DNA of 64,000 bases. Source: Centrapalus pauciflorus (taxonomy: Eukaryota; Streptophyta; Magnoliopsida; Asterales; Asteraceae). The stretch is from NCBI GenBank assembly GCA_020465985.1, contig JAANYP010005932.1:326001-390000 (forward strand), written 5' to 3'. Each line of letters starts with the position of its first letter. Within the stretch, counting starts at the first letter, position 1. Positions 32,995-45,501 of the stretch are shown here, piece by piece. The notes below the pieces were generated by a model. It ran no database searches, was not told the DNA's origin, and saw only the letters and a program-made list of their open reading frames with translations. Both the position numbers and the translations under genes were made by a program.

Positions 32995-34046
32995 TGGTAT
33001 CAGAGCAGGTTTCTGTGTTTCAAATGAGTGAGAGTCAAGAGAGCGAGAGATCACATGAGTGAGCAATGGAAGACAAGTCCAGCAGCTTTCAAGCCCTGTG
33101 TGTGCCCAGGTTTGATGGAGATTATGATCACTGGAAATTTCTAATGGAAAACTAGATGCACTTAAAGGAATATTGGGGTGTGATTGAAGAAGGTTACAGA
33201 GAACCACAGAGTGGAGAACAACTCACTCAACGCAGGTCACTGGAGATGCAAGGCTTAAGGATTCGAAAGCCCGAACCTATCGGTTTAAGGCCATTGATAA
33301 GTCTATTTTGAATACTATCACTCAGACATCCAAGGCAAAAGAACCATGGGATTCCTTGAAAGTCAAGTATCAAGGGAATGCAAGAGTGAAGAGGGCCCAA
33401 CTATAGCGACTTCGTAGAGATTTTGAAACCCTAGAGACCAAGACAAGATGATCGGTGACTGATTACTTTGGTAGAGTTAATATAATTTCCAATCCCATGA
33501 GAATTTGTGGGGAAGACATGAACGATGTTAAGATCGTCGAGAAGATTTTGAGGACCCTCGCAGACAATTTTAATTTTATGGTTTGCTCAATTGTAGAATC
33601 AAAAGATATAGATCTTTTGACCGTTTGATGAATTGCAAAGCTCATTATTGGTATTTGAGCAGAAGTTAAAACGCAGAGGTGATGATGAACAAGTACTTAA
33701 GGTTGAGTCCAAATACAATCCTGGACGTGGTAGAGGAAGAGGATACTCACAAAGAGGAAATGGAAGAGGACGGGCAAGAGGAAGAAACAGACCAGAATTC
33801 AACAAGGCTACTATTGAGTGCTACAAGTGTCATAAATTGCAACATTTTTCCTATAATGTCCTACTCAAGAAAAAGGGGCAAACTATGTACAGTTTGATGA
33901 AGATGAGGAACTACTATTGATGGCATAAGCAGACAATGAAGAGGTCAACATCACAGAAACATGGTTTCTAGATTTTGTTTGCCCAAACCATATGACCGGG
34001 AACAAAAGCTGGTTTGTAGATATGGATAAACACTATAAGCATACAA
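32995..34046 (+). pseudogene. Copia primer site, gag and protease relic
   Basis: TGGTATCAGAGC at 32995-33006 is a primer-binding site. From 33067 gag is recognisable through several stops: RFDGDYDHWKFLMEN, EYWGVIEEG, then an Arg/Gly-rich tail (33715-33795) and a damaged zinc knuckle (CYKCHKLQHF, last Cys lost to a frameshift) at about 33820. Near 33960-34010 a protease remnant reads WFLDFV...HMTGNKSWF, with Ser and Gly of the DSG triad replaced. It breaks off at about 34046, where another copia family begins. Confidence 0.75.
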
Positions 34047-34822
34047 TAGATCTGCCTAAACCATTTGATTTGTCGTTTTGTTTCTTAATTTTTGGCCAAG
34101 TCTTCGCAGCCGTGAAAAAAAATGTTCTGGATTCGTTCACCGTTGGACCATCATGATTTTTAAATGTGTAGGCTCGCAACATATGTATCTTCACTTTGAC
34201 CGTTAGGATTATTGATTCAATCTTTGGATTTGGAGATATTTATCGTCGAATGTAGTTGTTTTGTTTTGAGATTTTCGGCCAGATTTGAGTAACTGTGGGG
34301 AAAATGCATTTCTGACTTCATTAACTGTTGGATTGTCATGATTTTTGTACTGTAGGTTCTAGACACTTATATATTCAATCTCACCGTTGGAATTATCGAT
34401 TGAACTTTCTCCCTTTGAGTTATTAATCGTTGAAGGTAGCTGCACATTGAAATCGTGGATATTTGCACACTAGTAGTAGAAATGAAGGTATGATTTCTTA
34501 AACCGTTAGATCATTGTGATTTTTGGATTGAAGATTCAAAACACAAATATCTTTAATCTGAACGTTTGAGTTTTTCAGTTTCATATTGTTTCATGATTTG
34601 CTAGTTTTTTAGTTTCATGTTGTTTCGTCATAGTTTCGAATTGGTTTGGCGTTATCGTTACTATCAAGGATTGGTTGTGAGTAATTACGGCCATCTTCAT
34701 TGGGTATATTGTCTTTGTTGATTCGTTGATTACATCTAAGAATTTTGATTATCGTCCTTAACTAATTATTTGTTGATTGGGTTAAGGTTATTATATTGTG
34801 ATATTGGCTATAATTTGGGCTT
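34047..34822 (+). repeat. Untranslated leader with ACCGTTGGAT repeats
   Basis: The leader contains about three diverged ~190-bp repeats, each with (A)CCGTTGGAT, TGATTTTTG, GTAGGTTC and a second CCGTTGG-TTATTGATT. Copies of this leader also occur at 45622-46053, 46657-47640 and 51310-51755. No gag coding sequence is recognisable. Confidence 0.65.
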
Positions 34823-36207
34823 TTGTTTCTTGATCATCATACTTCTTTCAGTGTTTTTTCGTCATCAATTGTGATTTATATGGAAGTCAGGATGGTTGCA
34901 TTTGATCATTTGGTTATTGAGCAGCTTAAACAGTATCTTGGCTCGTCATCCACTGTCATGTCAGCCTCTCCATCAAGTTTGTCTTCGTCTAATAATTCAG
35001 GTATTCCTTCGTCCTTATGGATCTTGGAAGGTGTTGGTTCTGTTGTCACACCTAATGTATCACTACTTGATGTGTATTATGTTCCGAAAATTACCTTGAA
35101 CCTTGCATTGGTTAGTCAATTGTGTAAATCTGGGTATTGGGTTTTCTTTTCTAATAATAATTGTTGTGTGCAACACCCACGTTCTCAGACAGTGATTGGG
35201 ACATGCCATACATTAGGTGAGCTCAATGTTGTGGATGATCTCAGGGTATCTGATGTTTCCGTTTCAGGTGTTGATTTATCTTCTTTTCATTTGAGTCATT
35301 TGTCATCTAATTTTTATTTATGGCATTCCCATTTAGGTCATGTGTCTGCATCTCGTCTACAGTTCTTAGCCTCTACATGTGCTTTAGGTCAATTGAACAA
35401 ATCTGATATATCAGACTGTAGTGGTTTTAAACTTGCAAAATTTTTTGCGTAACCTTTTAATAAAAGTACCTCTCATTCTTTCGCACCTTTTGATCTTATT
35501 CACTCTGATATATGGGGACCCTCTACTGTTTCTTTTAAGGGAGGTTCCAAATATTATGTCTCGTTCATTGATGACTATACTCGATATACTTGGGTCTCTA
35601 TTATGAAACACAGATCTGAATTCTATTCTATTTATAGTGAGTTTCGATCTCTTGTTAAAACCCAACACTCTCCTATTATCAAATGTTTTAGATGTGATTT
35701 AGGGGGAGAATATACATCTAATGACTTCACACGGTTACTTGCATCTAAAGGACATTGTATCAAACTTCGTGTACTGACACTCCTTAACAAAATAGTGTTG
35801 CTGAAAGTAAACATCGTCATCTTGTTGAGACTGCTCGTTCCTTGTTATTGTCTTCTAAGGTACCTAGTATGTTTTGGGGTGAAGCAATTCACACTTCTGT
35901 CTATGTCATTAATCGAATTCCTACTGCTCATTATTCTGGTCTCTCTCCTTTTGAAAAGCTTTATGGTCATAGACCTGATTATACTTCCTTATGTGTTTTC
36001 AGTTGTGCTTGTTTTGTTCTTCGTCCTCATGTAGAATATAATAAATTGTCAGCTCAATCTGCTTTGTGCGTCTTTTTGGGATATGGGATTAGTCAAAAAG
36101 GCTATCGTTATTTTGATCCAGTGAGTCAAAAGCTCTACGTCTCGCGTCATATCACTTTCTTGAACATATTCCTTTCTATTCGATTCCCGCTTAGTCTCAC
36201 TACATGA
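34823..36207 (+). pseudogene. Copia pre-integrase and integrase, broken
   Basis: The frame at 34823-35452 starts in non-conserved sequence, reaches SGIPSSLWIL where the protease Asp should follow, and jumps to EGVGSVVTPNV; the catalytic DSG segment is deleted. The pre-integrase block is FYLWHSHLGHVSASRLQFLAS. The integrase core follows in other frames: HSDIWGPSTVSFKGG and FRCDLGGEYTS before a frameshift near 35770, then VAESKHRHLVETARS (catalytic Glu) and CFVLRPHVEYNKLS with LGYG. All three catalytic acids are readable but in different frames. Confidence 0.8.
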
Positions 36208-38037
36208 GACGATCTGATATCCTGTCTATCGATCCTTTTAATGATGACACTGATAATACTACTTCTGATACTCAAATCAACTCATCCGATATACCGACAA
36301 CTGAGATGCCTACAACATTGGATAACTCTGTTTCAGAGACACCTGTAGCTCATCCCATGCCTAAGTCCATTCCATCGCCGGTTGAGAATGCAGAGGTCCC
36401 TACTGTACGCATGTCACCTTTCCCTCGTAAGTCCACTTAACTCCCTGATTTTGCTTCATCTTCGTACTCTACTTCGTTTGCTTCTTTTATTGCTAAAGTT
36501 CATAGTCTGTCTGAACCCAACGCTTTTAAAGAAGCTGTTTCTGATCCCCTTTGGCAAGCAAAATACTATGGCTGAGGATCTGACTGCCCTTCATCAGACT
36601 CATACATGGGATTTGGTTCCGCTGCCATCTGGAAAGCATACTGTTGGCTCTCATTGGGTGTATAAAAGTAAGACCAAGTCTAAAGGGTTTGTTGAACGGT
36701 ATAAAGCCTGTCTTGTTGCTAAGGGATATTTGCAAGAATATGGTATGTACTATGAGGAGACTTTTGCCCCTGTAGCCAAAATGACTACTTTTCGTACATT
36801 GATTGGAGTGACCTCTTTTCGTAAGTGGAAGATTTCTCAGATGGATGTCAAGAAGGCTTTCTTGAATGGTGATTTGCATGAAGAGGTTTATATGACTCCT
36901 CCTCCTAGCGTTGCTCACAAGCCCGGAATAATATGCCGTCTGCGCAAAGCTTTATATGGTCTTAAACAAGCTCCTCGTGCTTGGTTTGAGAAGTTTTCCA
37001 AAGTATTCACATCTCTTAGTTCTATTAATCATGACTATGCTTTGTTGTTAATTGTACGAGTGCAGGTTGGATACTTTTGTCTTTGTATGTTGATGATATG
37101 ATTATTACTTGTAATGATTATGCCGGTATTGAGTCCTTGAAGTGTGATTTAGCTCATTGTTTTTCTATGAAAGAAATGGGATTGTTTCGTTATTTCCTGG
37201 GAATAGAGGTTGTCACTCTTATAAGGGATATCTTTTATCTCAATCTAAGTATATTTCGGATATTTTTGAACATGCTCGCCTATCTGACAACAAGACTGTG
37301 CATACTTCTTTGGAAACTAATGCTCGTTATTCTCCTACTGATGGTGTTCCTCTCGATGATCCGACTTTGTATTGTACTATTGTGGGTAGTTTGGTTTATC
37401 TCACGGTTATCAAACCTGGTATTGCTCATGTTGTTCATATTTTTAGTCAATTTGTAACTGCTCCCACGACTACACACTAGGGGGGCAGCCCTTCGTATTC
37501 TGAGATATTTAAGGGGCACTCATATACAGATGCTTGTGTTTCCTTCATCGTCTTCTTTTGACCTACGTGCTTACAGTGATGCTGATTGGGCTGGGGATCC
37601 TACTGATCATAAGTCTACTACTGGTTTTGCGTCTTTCTTGGAGATTCTCTTGTTTCATGGAAGAGTAAGAAGCAAGATGTTGTTTCTCGTTCTTCTACTG
37701 AAGCCGAGTATCGGGCTATGGCTGCCACTACTAACGAGGTTGTTTGGCTATGCTAGTTACTTGCTGACATGGGTGTTCGAGTATCTCAGCCTACTCCAAT
37801 ACACTGTGACAACAAAAGTGCTATACAAATTGCTCGTGCTTCGGTTTTTCATCAACGGACGAAACACAGTGAAATTGATTGTCACTTTACTCGTCATCAT
37901 CTTCAGATAGGAACTAGTTCCTTACCATTTGTTCCATCTGCTCTACAAGTTGCTGACATTTTCACTAAGGCGCATTTCGTTTTTTGTCTCACAAACTCTC
38001 AATGTTCATTGTTGTGCATTGTGAGTTTGAGGGGTGA
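36208..38037 (+). pseudogene. Copia RT and RNase H, broken
   Basis: After a Ser/Thr/Pro linker the RT reads WVYKSKTKSKGFVERYKA, SQMDVKKAFLNGDLHEEV and LRKALYGLKQAPRAWFEKF. A frameshift at about 37050 puts the intact YVDDMIIT box (37086) in the next frame. Near 37483 a small insertion creates a TAG inside the conserved HWAAL-type block. RNase H parts are ADWAGDPTDHKSTTGF, STEAEYRA-like sequence and IHCDNKSAIQIA, spread over two frames. The purine run GAGTTTGAGGGG precedes the LTR. Confidence 0.8.
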
Positions 38038-38210
38038 TATTAGTGTAATATTGGGCCCGTTGCCCATTGGGCTTTTAGGGTTTTACATTCTAGGGTTTTT
38101 TAGTCTATATATAGGGTTATGGCTATGTTTTCTATTGATTCAATTGCATTGTATTCTTCTCCTATTTGCATAATAAATCATTTAATCATTCGGTTATATA
38201 TTTGTCATTA
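38038..38210 (+). repeat. 3' LTR of copia element 1 (173 bp)
   Basis: It begins TATTAGTGTAATATTGGG and ends TTTGTCATTA (CATCA in the sister copies), followed by GTTTT. A TATA-like TCTATATATAGGG is in the middle. Confidence 0.85.
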
Positions 38211-38249
38211 GTTTTTTGGGTCTCAGAGGGTGCTACCGAAGGTTTATAA

Positions 38250-38664
38250 AATGTTACGGTTTTATTGCAAAGCCCCTGATGCAGTTATTGAAAAAAAAAC
38301 ATGGGTGTGAATAGTCTATTGAAGCTGAAACAACTTTTAACCAACTTAAAGCATTTAGCACCCCTGTTTCAAAACTATCATATTTCACATTGCCTTTTAT
38401 TGTAGCCAACCTAGTTGAAGACCATATAGAATTCCTCACATACAGAAGACAGAAATGGAGAGCAAATTAAACAAATGTTGTCTTCTGGAACCGTTCACTA
38501 CAGCAGCAACCCTTTTTGCTTCTCCATGTTTGCGGATACTAAAAAAAGACTGGACGTTGTCTATAGAAGATTCAATGAAATCACAAGCAAAGATTGATTC
38601 CCAAAACCAGTGACCAAAGAGTTGTTTGATGAAGACATCCCAAAACCAGAGATACACACAGGGG
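38250..38664 (+). pseudogene. Gypsy RT/RNase H scrap
   Basis: At about 38455-38645 the plus strand reads EQIKQMLSSGTVHYSS, DTKKRLDVVYRRFNEITSKD and, after a TGA, FPKPVTKELFDED, the N-terminal part of gypsy RT. Just upstream (about 38310-38400) TTFNQLKAFSTPV resembles the start of gypsy RNase H, so the two domains are in reversed order. Near-identical copies lie at 50270-50698 and 52350-52782. Confidence 0.65.
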
Positions 38665-38700
38665 CAGCTTCAGAGAGCGCAGATTGAAGTGTTATACAAC

Positions 38701-39128
38701 CAGTGTTGTAAAAATCGGCCTAGGCGTTAGTCGGCCGGTAACCGATACGAGACGGCCTTAGTCGGGGTTAATTAGTCGGAATCAGTCAAGTCGGTCAAAA
38801 TCGGCCAAGTCCGCCAAAATCGGAAGAAAATCAGTCTAGTCGGTCAAAATTGGTAAAATTAAAAAATAGGACAAGTCGGTCAAAATCGGCCATGTCATTC
38901 AAAATTGGTCAAAATCTTATAATAGTATTAATGAAATCAAACATATTCCTTGAGTGCTATGAACAATTATATTTATAATTGATTATTTGTTAACATGTTG
39001 TCACTTGTATATATACTTACAAAATTTACATGCAAAAACTTCCATTCCGACTACTCCCCGCCTAGGCCGATTAACCGCTACTTCCCGGCCTACCGGCCGA
39101 CTACCGCCCAGAGATTTTTGCAACATTG
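38701..39128. mobile_element. hAT-type MITE, copy 1 (428 bp)
   Basis: The ends are CAGTGTTGTAAAAATC and its imperfect complement GATTTTTGCAACATTG. Flanks are the 8-bp repeats TATACAAC (38693-38700) and TACACAAC (39129-39136), one mismatch. CA-TG-type ends with 8-bp target duplication are typical of hAT elements. The interior is rich in TCGGCC/CGGTCAAAATCGG motifs; no ORF. Confidence 0.85.
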
Positions 39129-39136
39129 TACACAAC

Positions 39137-39315
39137 CATTCATTTCCAAATTGGATGGCGATTATGACTACTCATGGAAAATCTTATGCGGTCCAAAGAG
39201 TATTGGGATGATCACTTTACGAATTTCTTAGACCAAATAAAAAAGGTACCCATGCTATTAACATGCAAAGCTACATGTGTTGTTCCTTTAGCAACAAATC
39301 CTTTAAATCCCTTCC
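39137..39315 (+). pseudogene. Copia gag N-terminal scrap
   Basis: Directly after the MITE the plus strand reads PFISKLDGDYDYS and, in the next frame, MENLMRSKEYWDDHFTNF, matching the start of a copia gag. The MITE therefore inserted at the start of that gag. The match ends near 39250. Confidence 0.5.
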
Positions 39316-42300
39316 TTTGCTTTTCCTATGGTCGATTAAACCGTATTATGCCTTTGTCACAGATGGCAAAGGATGCATCAATCAGTATCTAACCATGTAT
39401 ATTGGTGATTTCCTTGTTTAGTCCCAATAAGAACCATGTCAATCTAATTTGTTGTTCTCTAGCTCCATTATATCTACCTATTTCACACGTACATGGACAA
39501 TTGGGAGTAAAAGTACATCTTTTAACGACAATATATTCCTTAAACGATGAAAGAGTACAAAAAGCCATGATACTTTCCGCCTTTAACCAGACTTATAAGG
39601 TATGAAAGGAGGCTAAAGGAAGAGATAACTAAAACTTAATCAACATACACCAGATCCCAAGTGAAGAATAATGAACATCAAACCCAACTCTCATGCATAA
39701 ATTCAAAAAGACAATCATGAAGCAGACTCGATAAACCTACACTAACGCAACAAACATACACCTCCGAAACCCAAGTACCCTCAAACAGGCAGCAACAGGA
39801 GACAGCATCAAGACAAACACTAATGAATAAGGAAGAAACCAACCTGCTCCAACGAAAGAACTTCAAGACCATGAAATAAACACAACATCAAGGAGTGAAG
39901 AACCAGCTGCAATATCAAAGAAAGAGAAGCAATCAAGAAACCAAGCGAGTATCTGGGCGAATAGGTGAAAACCACCCTAGAGAAACCAAAATCAACCCAT
40001 ACTAAGCGGCAAGACCATTTAGGAACCTGATGGACAACAGAGCCATTGTACCCATGAAATATGAAACTTTTTTAACCCGTTTACCCACCTTAAACCTTTC
40101 ATCTTATGATGATACGTTTCAACAGTCATTCCAGTTTGTGTTAAGTGAGTGATTTCATGAGTAAATTGGAAAATTGACATGTCCATCAACAACATAATAT
40201 CTTTCATTGTAGCAAATCTAATGGAACTCAGACTATTACTCATACTATCACCCACAACATTAGCATTAAGAATCCAAGTAATAACCAAATATAGGTTACT
40301 GTTACTAATATTAGCTTGTTCTTTGCATTAAGCGCAATTATCATTGATCTCTTCTAGTAATTAATATTCTCAGATCTAGTTAAATTCTTAGCAATAAGTA
40401 TCAAACCTGGATGATCATTCTTTGCTTTTCCTATGGTCGATTAAACCGTATTATACCTTTGTCACAGATGGCAAAGGATGCATAAATCAGGATCTAACCA
40501 TGTATATTGGTGAATTCCATGTTAAGTCTCAATAAGAACCATGTCAATCTAATTTGTTGTTCTCTAGCTCCATCAGATCAACCTATTTCACACATACATC
40601 GACAATTGGGACTAAAAGTACTCTTAACGGCAATATACTCCTTAAACGCTGAAAGAGTACAAAAAGCCATGAAACTTTCCAGCCTTTTACAAGACTTAAA
40701 AGGTATGAAAGGAGGCCAAAGGAAGAGATAACTAAAACTTAACCAACACACAACCCAAGTGATGAATAATGAACATCAAACCCAACTCTCATGCATAAAT
40801 TCAAAAAGACAATCAAGAAGCACAGTCGATAAACCTACACTAACGCAACAAACATACACCTCCGAAACCCAAGTACCCTCAAACAGGCAGCAACAGGAGA
40901 CAGCATCAAGACCAACACTAATGAATAAGGAAGAAACCTACCTGCTCCAACGAAAGAACATCAAGACCATGAAATTAACACAACATTAAGTAGTGAAGAA
41001 CCAGCAGCAACATCAAAGAAAGAGAAGCAATCAAGAAACCAAGCGAGTATCTGGGAGAATAGGTGAAAAGAAGCCCACCCTAAAGAAAACAAAATCAGCC
41101 CATACTAAGCGGCAAGACCATTTAGGAACCTGATGGACAATAGAGCCATTGTACCCATGAAATATGCAACTTTCTTAACCCGTTAACCCACCTTAAACCT
41201 TTCATCCTATGATGATACGTTTCAATAGTCATTCCAGTTTGTGTTAAGTGAGTGATTTCATGTGTAATTTGGAAAATGACAAGTCCATCAACAACATAAT
41301 ATCTTTCATTGTAGCAAATCTAATGGAACTCAGACTATTACTCATACTATCACTCACAGCATTAGCATTAAGAATCCAAGTAATAACCAAATATAGGTTA
41401 CTTTTACTAATATTAGCTTCTTCTTTGCATTAAGAGCAATTATCATTGATCTCTTCTAGTAATTAATATTCTCAGATCTAGTTAATTTCTTAGCAATAAG
41501 TACCAAACATGGATGATCATTCTTTGCTTTTCCTATGGTCGATTAAACCGTATTATGCCTTTGTCACAGATGGCAAAAGATGTATCAATCAGGATCTAAC
41601 CATCTATATTGGTGAATTCCTTGTTTAGTCCCAATAAGAACCATGTCAATCTAATTTGTTGTTCTCTAGCTCCATCAGATCTACCTATTTCACACGTACA
41701 TGGACAATTGGGACTAAAAGTACTTCTTTTAACGGCTATATATTCCTTAAACGATGAAAGAGTACAAAAAGCCATGAAACATTCCCGCCTTTTACAAGAC
41801 TTAAAAGGTATGAAAGGAGGAGAAAGGAAGAGATAACTAAAACTTAACCAACACACACTAGAACCCAAGTGTAGAATAATGAACATCAAACCCAACTCAC
41901 ATGCATAAATGTAAAAAGACAATCAAGAAGCACACTCGATAAATCTACACTAACACAACAAATATACACCTCAGAAACCCAAGTACCCTCAAACAGGCAG
42001 CAACATGAGACAGCATCAAGACCAACACTAATGAATAAGGAAGAAACCTATCTGCTCCAACGAAAGAACATCACGACCATGAAATAAACACAACATCAAG
42101 GAGTGAAGAACCAGCAGCAACATCAAAGAAAGAGAAGCAATCAAGAAACCAAGCGAGTATCTGGGCGAATAGGTGGAAAGAAGCCCACCCTAGAGAAACC
42201 AAAATCAGCCCATACTAAGCGGCAAGACCATTTAGGAACCTGATGGACAACAGAGCCATTGTACCCATGAAATATGGAACTTTCTTAACCCGTTTACCCA

Positions 42301-42640
42301 CGTTAAACCTTTCATCCTTTGATGATACGTTTCAGCAATCATTCCAGTTTGTGTTAAGTGAGTGATTTCATGTGTAATTTGGAAAATGATAAGTCTATCA
42401 TCAACATTATTTCTTTCATTGTAGCAAATCTAATGGAACTCAGACTATTACTCATACTATCACTCACAACATTAACATTAAGAATCCAAGTAGTAACCAA
42501 ATATAGGTTACTGTTACTAATATTAGCTTGTTCTTTGCATTAAAAGCAATTATCATTGATCTCTTCTAGTAATTAAAATTCTCAGATCCAGTTAATTTCT
42601 TAGCAATAAGTACCAAACCTGGATGATCATTCTTATGCAA
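39316..42640 (-). repeat. Three tandem 1.1-kb copies of a copia gag segment
   Basis: The marker tttgcttttcctatggtcg occurs at about 39316, 40421 and 41523, so the period is ~1103 bp. On the minus strand each unit reads as decayed copia gag: NDHPGL near its right end, SMIIALNAKNKL, MVITWILNA, LTHEITHLTQTGMTVETYHH, then ~450 bp of non-gag sequence, then LTWFLLGLNKEFTNI and, frameshifted, MHPLPSVTKA. The third unit runs on (minus strand) into NSHTLFLHKNDHPG and a primer-site-like ATATCAGAGCA near 42755, so the source was the 5' part of a minus-strand copia element. A fourth partial copy is at 53226-53908. Confidence 0.8.
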
Positions 42641-43784
42641 GAACAAAGTATGCGAATTGGAGGTGTACTAGATATGATGTAGCATCGTATTTTCAATTGA
42701 ATGGGAGTAGAAAAAAGCTATAAAAAAAGTCAATGCTGGTTGAGTCAAACACAATGCTCTGATATTATTATGAATTTCTTAGAGACCAAATGAAAAAGAA
42801 GAATAATAAATTTAGATAGGTTAGCAACTTAAAACCACGTTACTAGAAAAACCATATTGTTATACCATCGATGAATAGCTACTTAATAAACCTATATTGT
42901 GGATTGCATTAAAGGAAGTGTAATGTTGCCCAAAAATTCAAAATATAAAATCAAAAACAAAACTTAGCTGAGTACAAACTTTATTCATCAGATTTGCTTT
43001 GGTTTCAGCAGCTTTTTTTTTTTTTGTAAAATTATAATGTTAACCAAATATGTATCAACAAAATAAGAAATCAATAGCATATATATCAAAATACTTACCA
43101 GACATTCTCTCTAGTGGGTTAGAAGTTTCATATGTAATTTTTTATGTTACGTGTGTTAGAGATATCACACATTAAGTTTTTATTTATTTTGTAGTGATGT
43201 ACTTCATCCATTAACTTTTTATCAAATTATTTTATATTGTTAGAATCAGTTGTGATATATGTTTTATTTTTTATTTTAAACAAAATTTATGGGTAAAAAC
43301 CAACTAGTTTAATGTAATTAAAAACACATTAATCGGATATTTTTAGAAAAGAAAAATAGAAACAACCAAATGACTATTTTAACTATATCTGATTTGTATA
43401 GAACACATTTTTGACATATACAACAACTTTAAAATGACTATTTTAACCTTAATCATATGTTTATCATTTTTATCTTGTACCTACGAAAGTAAGAATAAAT
43501 TTTTGACAATTTATATTTATCACATAAAGCAGGTCAAAACCCGACCCAACACAGACACAGCCGTGCTAGTAGATTTATCACGACGCGTCGCACCAAAAAA
43601 ATGATTTTGAACTCATACCCAGCCGAGTTACTCTATGTAATAGATATGGTTGGAAAGCTAGCTCGATTACCTGATTTTTGACATAAAAGTCATAATTTTT
43701 TATATACTGTGGCTCTTGATATTAAGTCTCGAAGCGATGTAATAGATATGGTTGGAAAGCTAGCTCGATTACCCTACAAAACGT
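42641..43784. other. Copia leader remnant and AT-rich DNA
   Basis: To about 42770 this is the upstream end of the minus-strand copia gag unit. The rest is AT-rich and featureless except for an exact 37-bp direct repeat (ATGTAATAGATATGG...) at 43635-43671 and 43737-43773. No gene is seen. Confidence 0.5.
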
Positions 43785-45329
43785 TGTGTTACCTAGTTTG
43801 ATATTGTTATTATTCTAGAGGCATAAAAATATGCAAATAGCCAACAACAAAACATCTAAAGATGCGCAAACCTTGACATTATTCAGCTTTGTTTCTTCTA
43901 CCTTTTTTTTTATAAAATAAGCATGTTAAATAGATTTGTTTCTCCAAAATTACAAAATTGAAGTATTAATTCTTACCAAGCAAGCTCTCTAGTGCACGAG
44001 CATATCCATTAACCTTCCATTGAAGCGAAAACTGACACAACTCTTATCATGTGTAGAAACTATGTATTCATTTTTGTGAAGTGAATTTGACAAATGAATA
44101 GATTGGTGTATGCACACATTCCGTTGTTGACGCAATAATCCGTTGTGGATTCCATTCGCATTTCATGTGCATCCATATTGACATTCCCTCTTATTTGGCG
44201 AGATAATGTGATGCATCGAAGTGTGTTGCCTATTTATTGATCCACCATGACTCACGAATCCAACACATATTGTCACGTCAGTATTTAATACCCTGCGACA
44301 CTACTCCGATGCTTAAGTCAATGATACGTAGTATTGGTTTGATGCGAGAGTGTTTAGGGTTTTTTTAGTGTGCATACCTTATTAAGAAGAGAAAAGTTGT
44401 TATTTATAACCTACTATTCTGATGTTGTTGCAAGAGTTCATCCAAGAGACTAGAGACATCTGGTCCTACTCGTAACAAATTTTCCATCATACCTTTTTCA
44501 TGTGCTGACATATTGACATTCCTTCCTATTTGACGGGATCCTGTAATGTATCCAAATGTGTAACCCATTTATTGATCCACAGTGACTCACGAATATAACA
44601 CATTGCCACGTCAGTGTCTAATACCCGACATACGTCATCACTTGTAGATGAATTATAGGAGTTATTTACTTAGTTAGTGACAATTGAATGACAAATTTAT
44701 GCCGGTTTATTCTACATTGTTAGCTAAGAAGCAGAGTTTAACCTTTATTAAACCCTGCAATTTTCAAATTCAAAAACCCTATAAAACGTTGTGTATCCTA
44801 GTTTGATATTGTTCTTATTCTAGGGGATACAAATATGCAAATAGCCAACAACAAATCATCTGATGATGTACAAACCTTGACATTATTCAGCTTTGTTTCC
44901 TCTAGCTTTTTTTTTCTATAAAAATATGCATGTTAAATAGATTTGTTTCTGTAAAATTACAAAATTGAAGTATTAATTCTTACCAAGCAAACTCTTTAGT
45001 GCACCAGCATATCCATTAACCTTCCATTGAAGCGACAATTGACAAAACTCATCTCATGTGTTGAAACTCTGTTTGTATTTATTTTTGTGAAGTGAATTTA
45101 ACAAATTAATAGATTGGTGTATGCACGCATTTCGTTAGTGAAGCGATAATCCGGTGTGAATTCCATTTGCATTTCATGTGCAGACATATTGACATTCCCT
45201 CTTATTTGGCGAGATCACGTGATGCATCAAAGTGTGTCGCCCATTTATTGATCCACCATGACTCGCGAATCCAACACATATTGTCACGTCAGTATTTAAT
45301 ACCCTGCGACACTACTCCGATGCTTAAGT
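43785..45329 (+). repeat. Second cluster of the ~1-kb satellite
   Basis: About one and a half units of the array at 12632-19119: the marker appears at 44118 and 45129 (1011 bp apart). It ends at cgatgcttaagtaaacac, the same edge as in the copy at 50699-50945. Confidence 0.85.
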
Positions 45330-45408
45330 AAACACTTATGAACACGTGCATGAAACTATCAGTTATAATAATTAAACTCTAGGTTATGGGAAAGCTTTAG
45401 GAGACGTA

Positions 45409-45426
45409 TGTGTGTGTGTGTCTATA

Positions 45427-45481
<55 letters not shown>

Positions 45482-45501
45482 GTGTGTGTGTGTATATATA
45501 T
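45409..45501. repeat. (GT)n(TA)n microsatellite
   Basis: Alternating GT and TA dinucleotide runs; the homologous tract in the duplicate block is at 51020-51189 and is longer. Confidence 0.9.

Larger units (their letters stand above)
34047..38210 (+). mobile_element. Copia element 1 with TA...CA LTR, 5' end missing
   Basis: This shares its leader, pol fragments, 3' LTR and 3' flank with the element at 46483-50229. The 5' LTR and first ~57 bp of leader are absent and replaced by the unrelated copia gag-protease relic at the left. The 3' LTR (38038-38210) is followed by GTTTT, the same target sequence as in the other copies, so both derive from a single insertion that was later duplicated. Confidence 0.8.
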
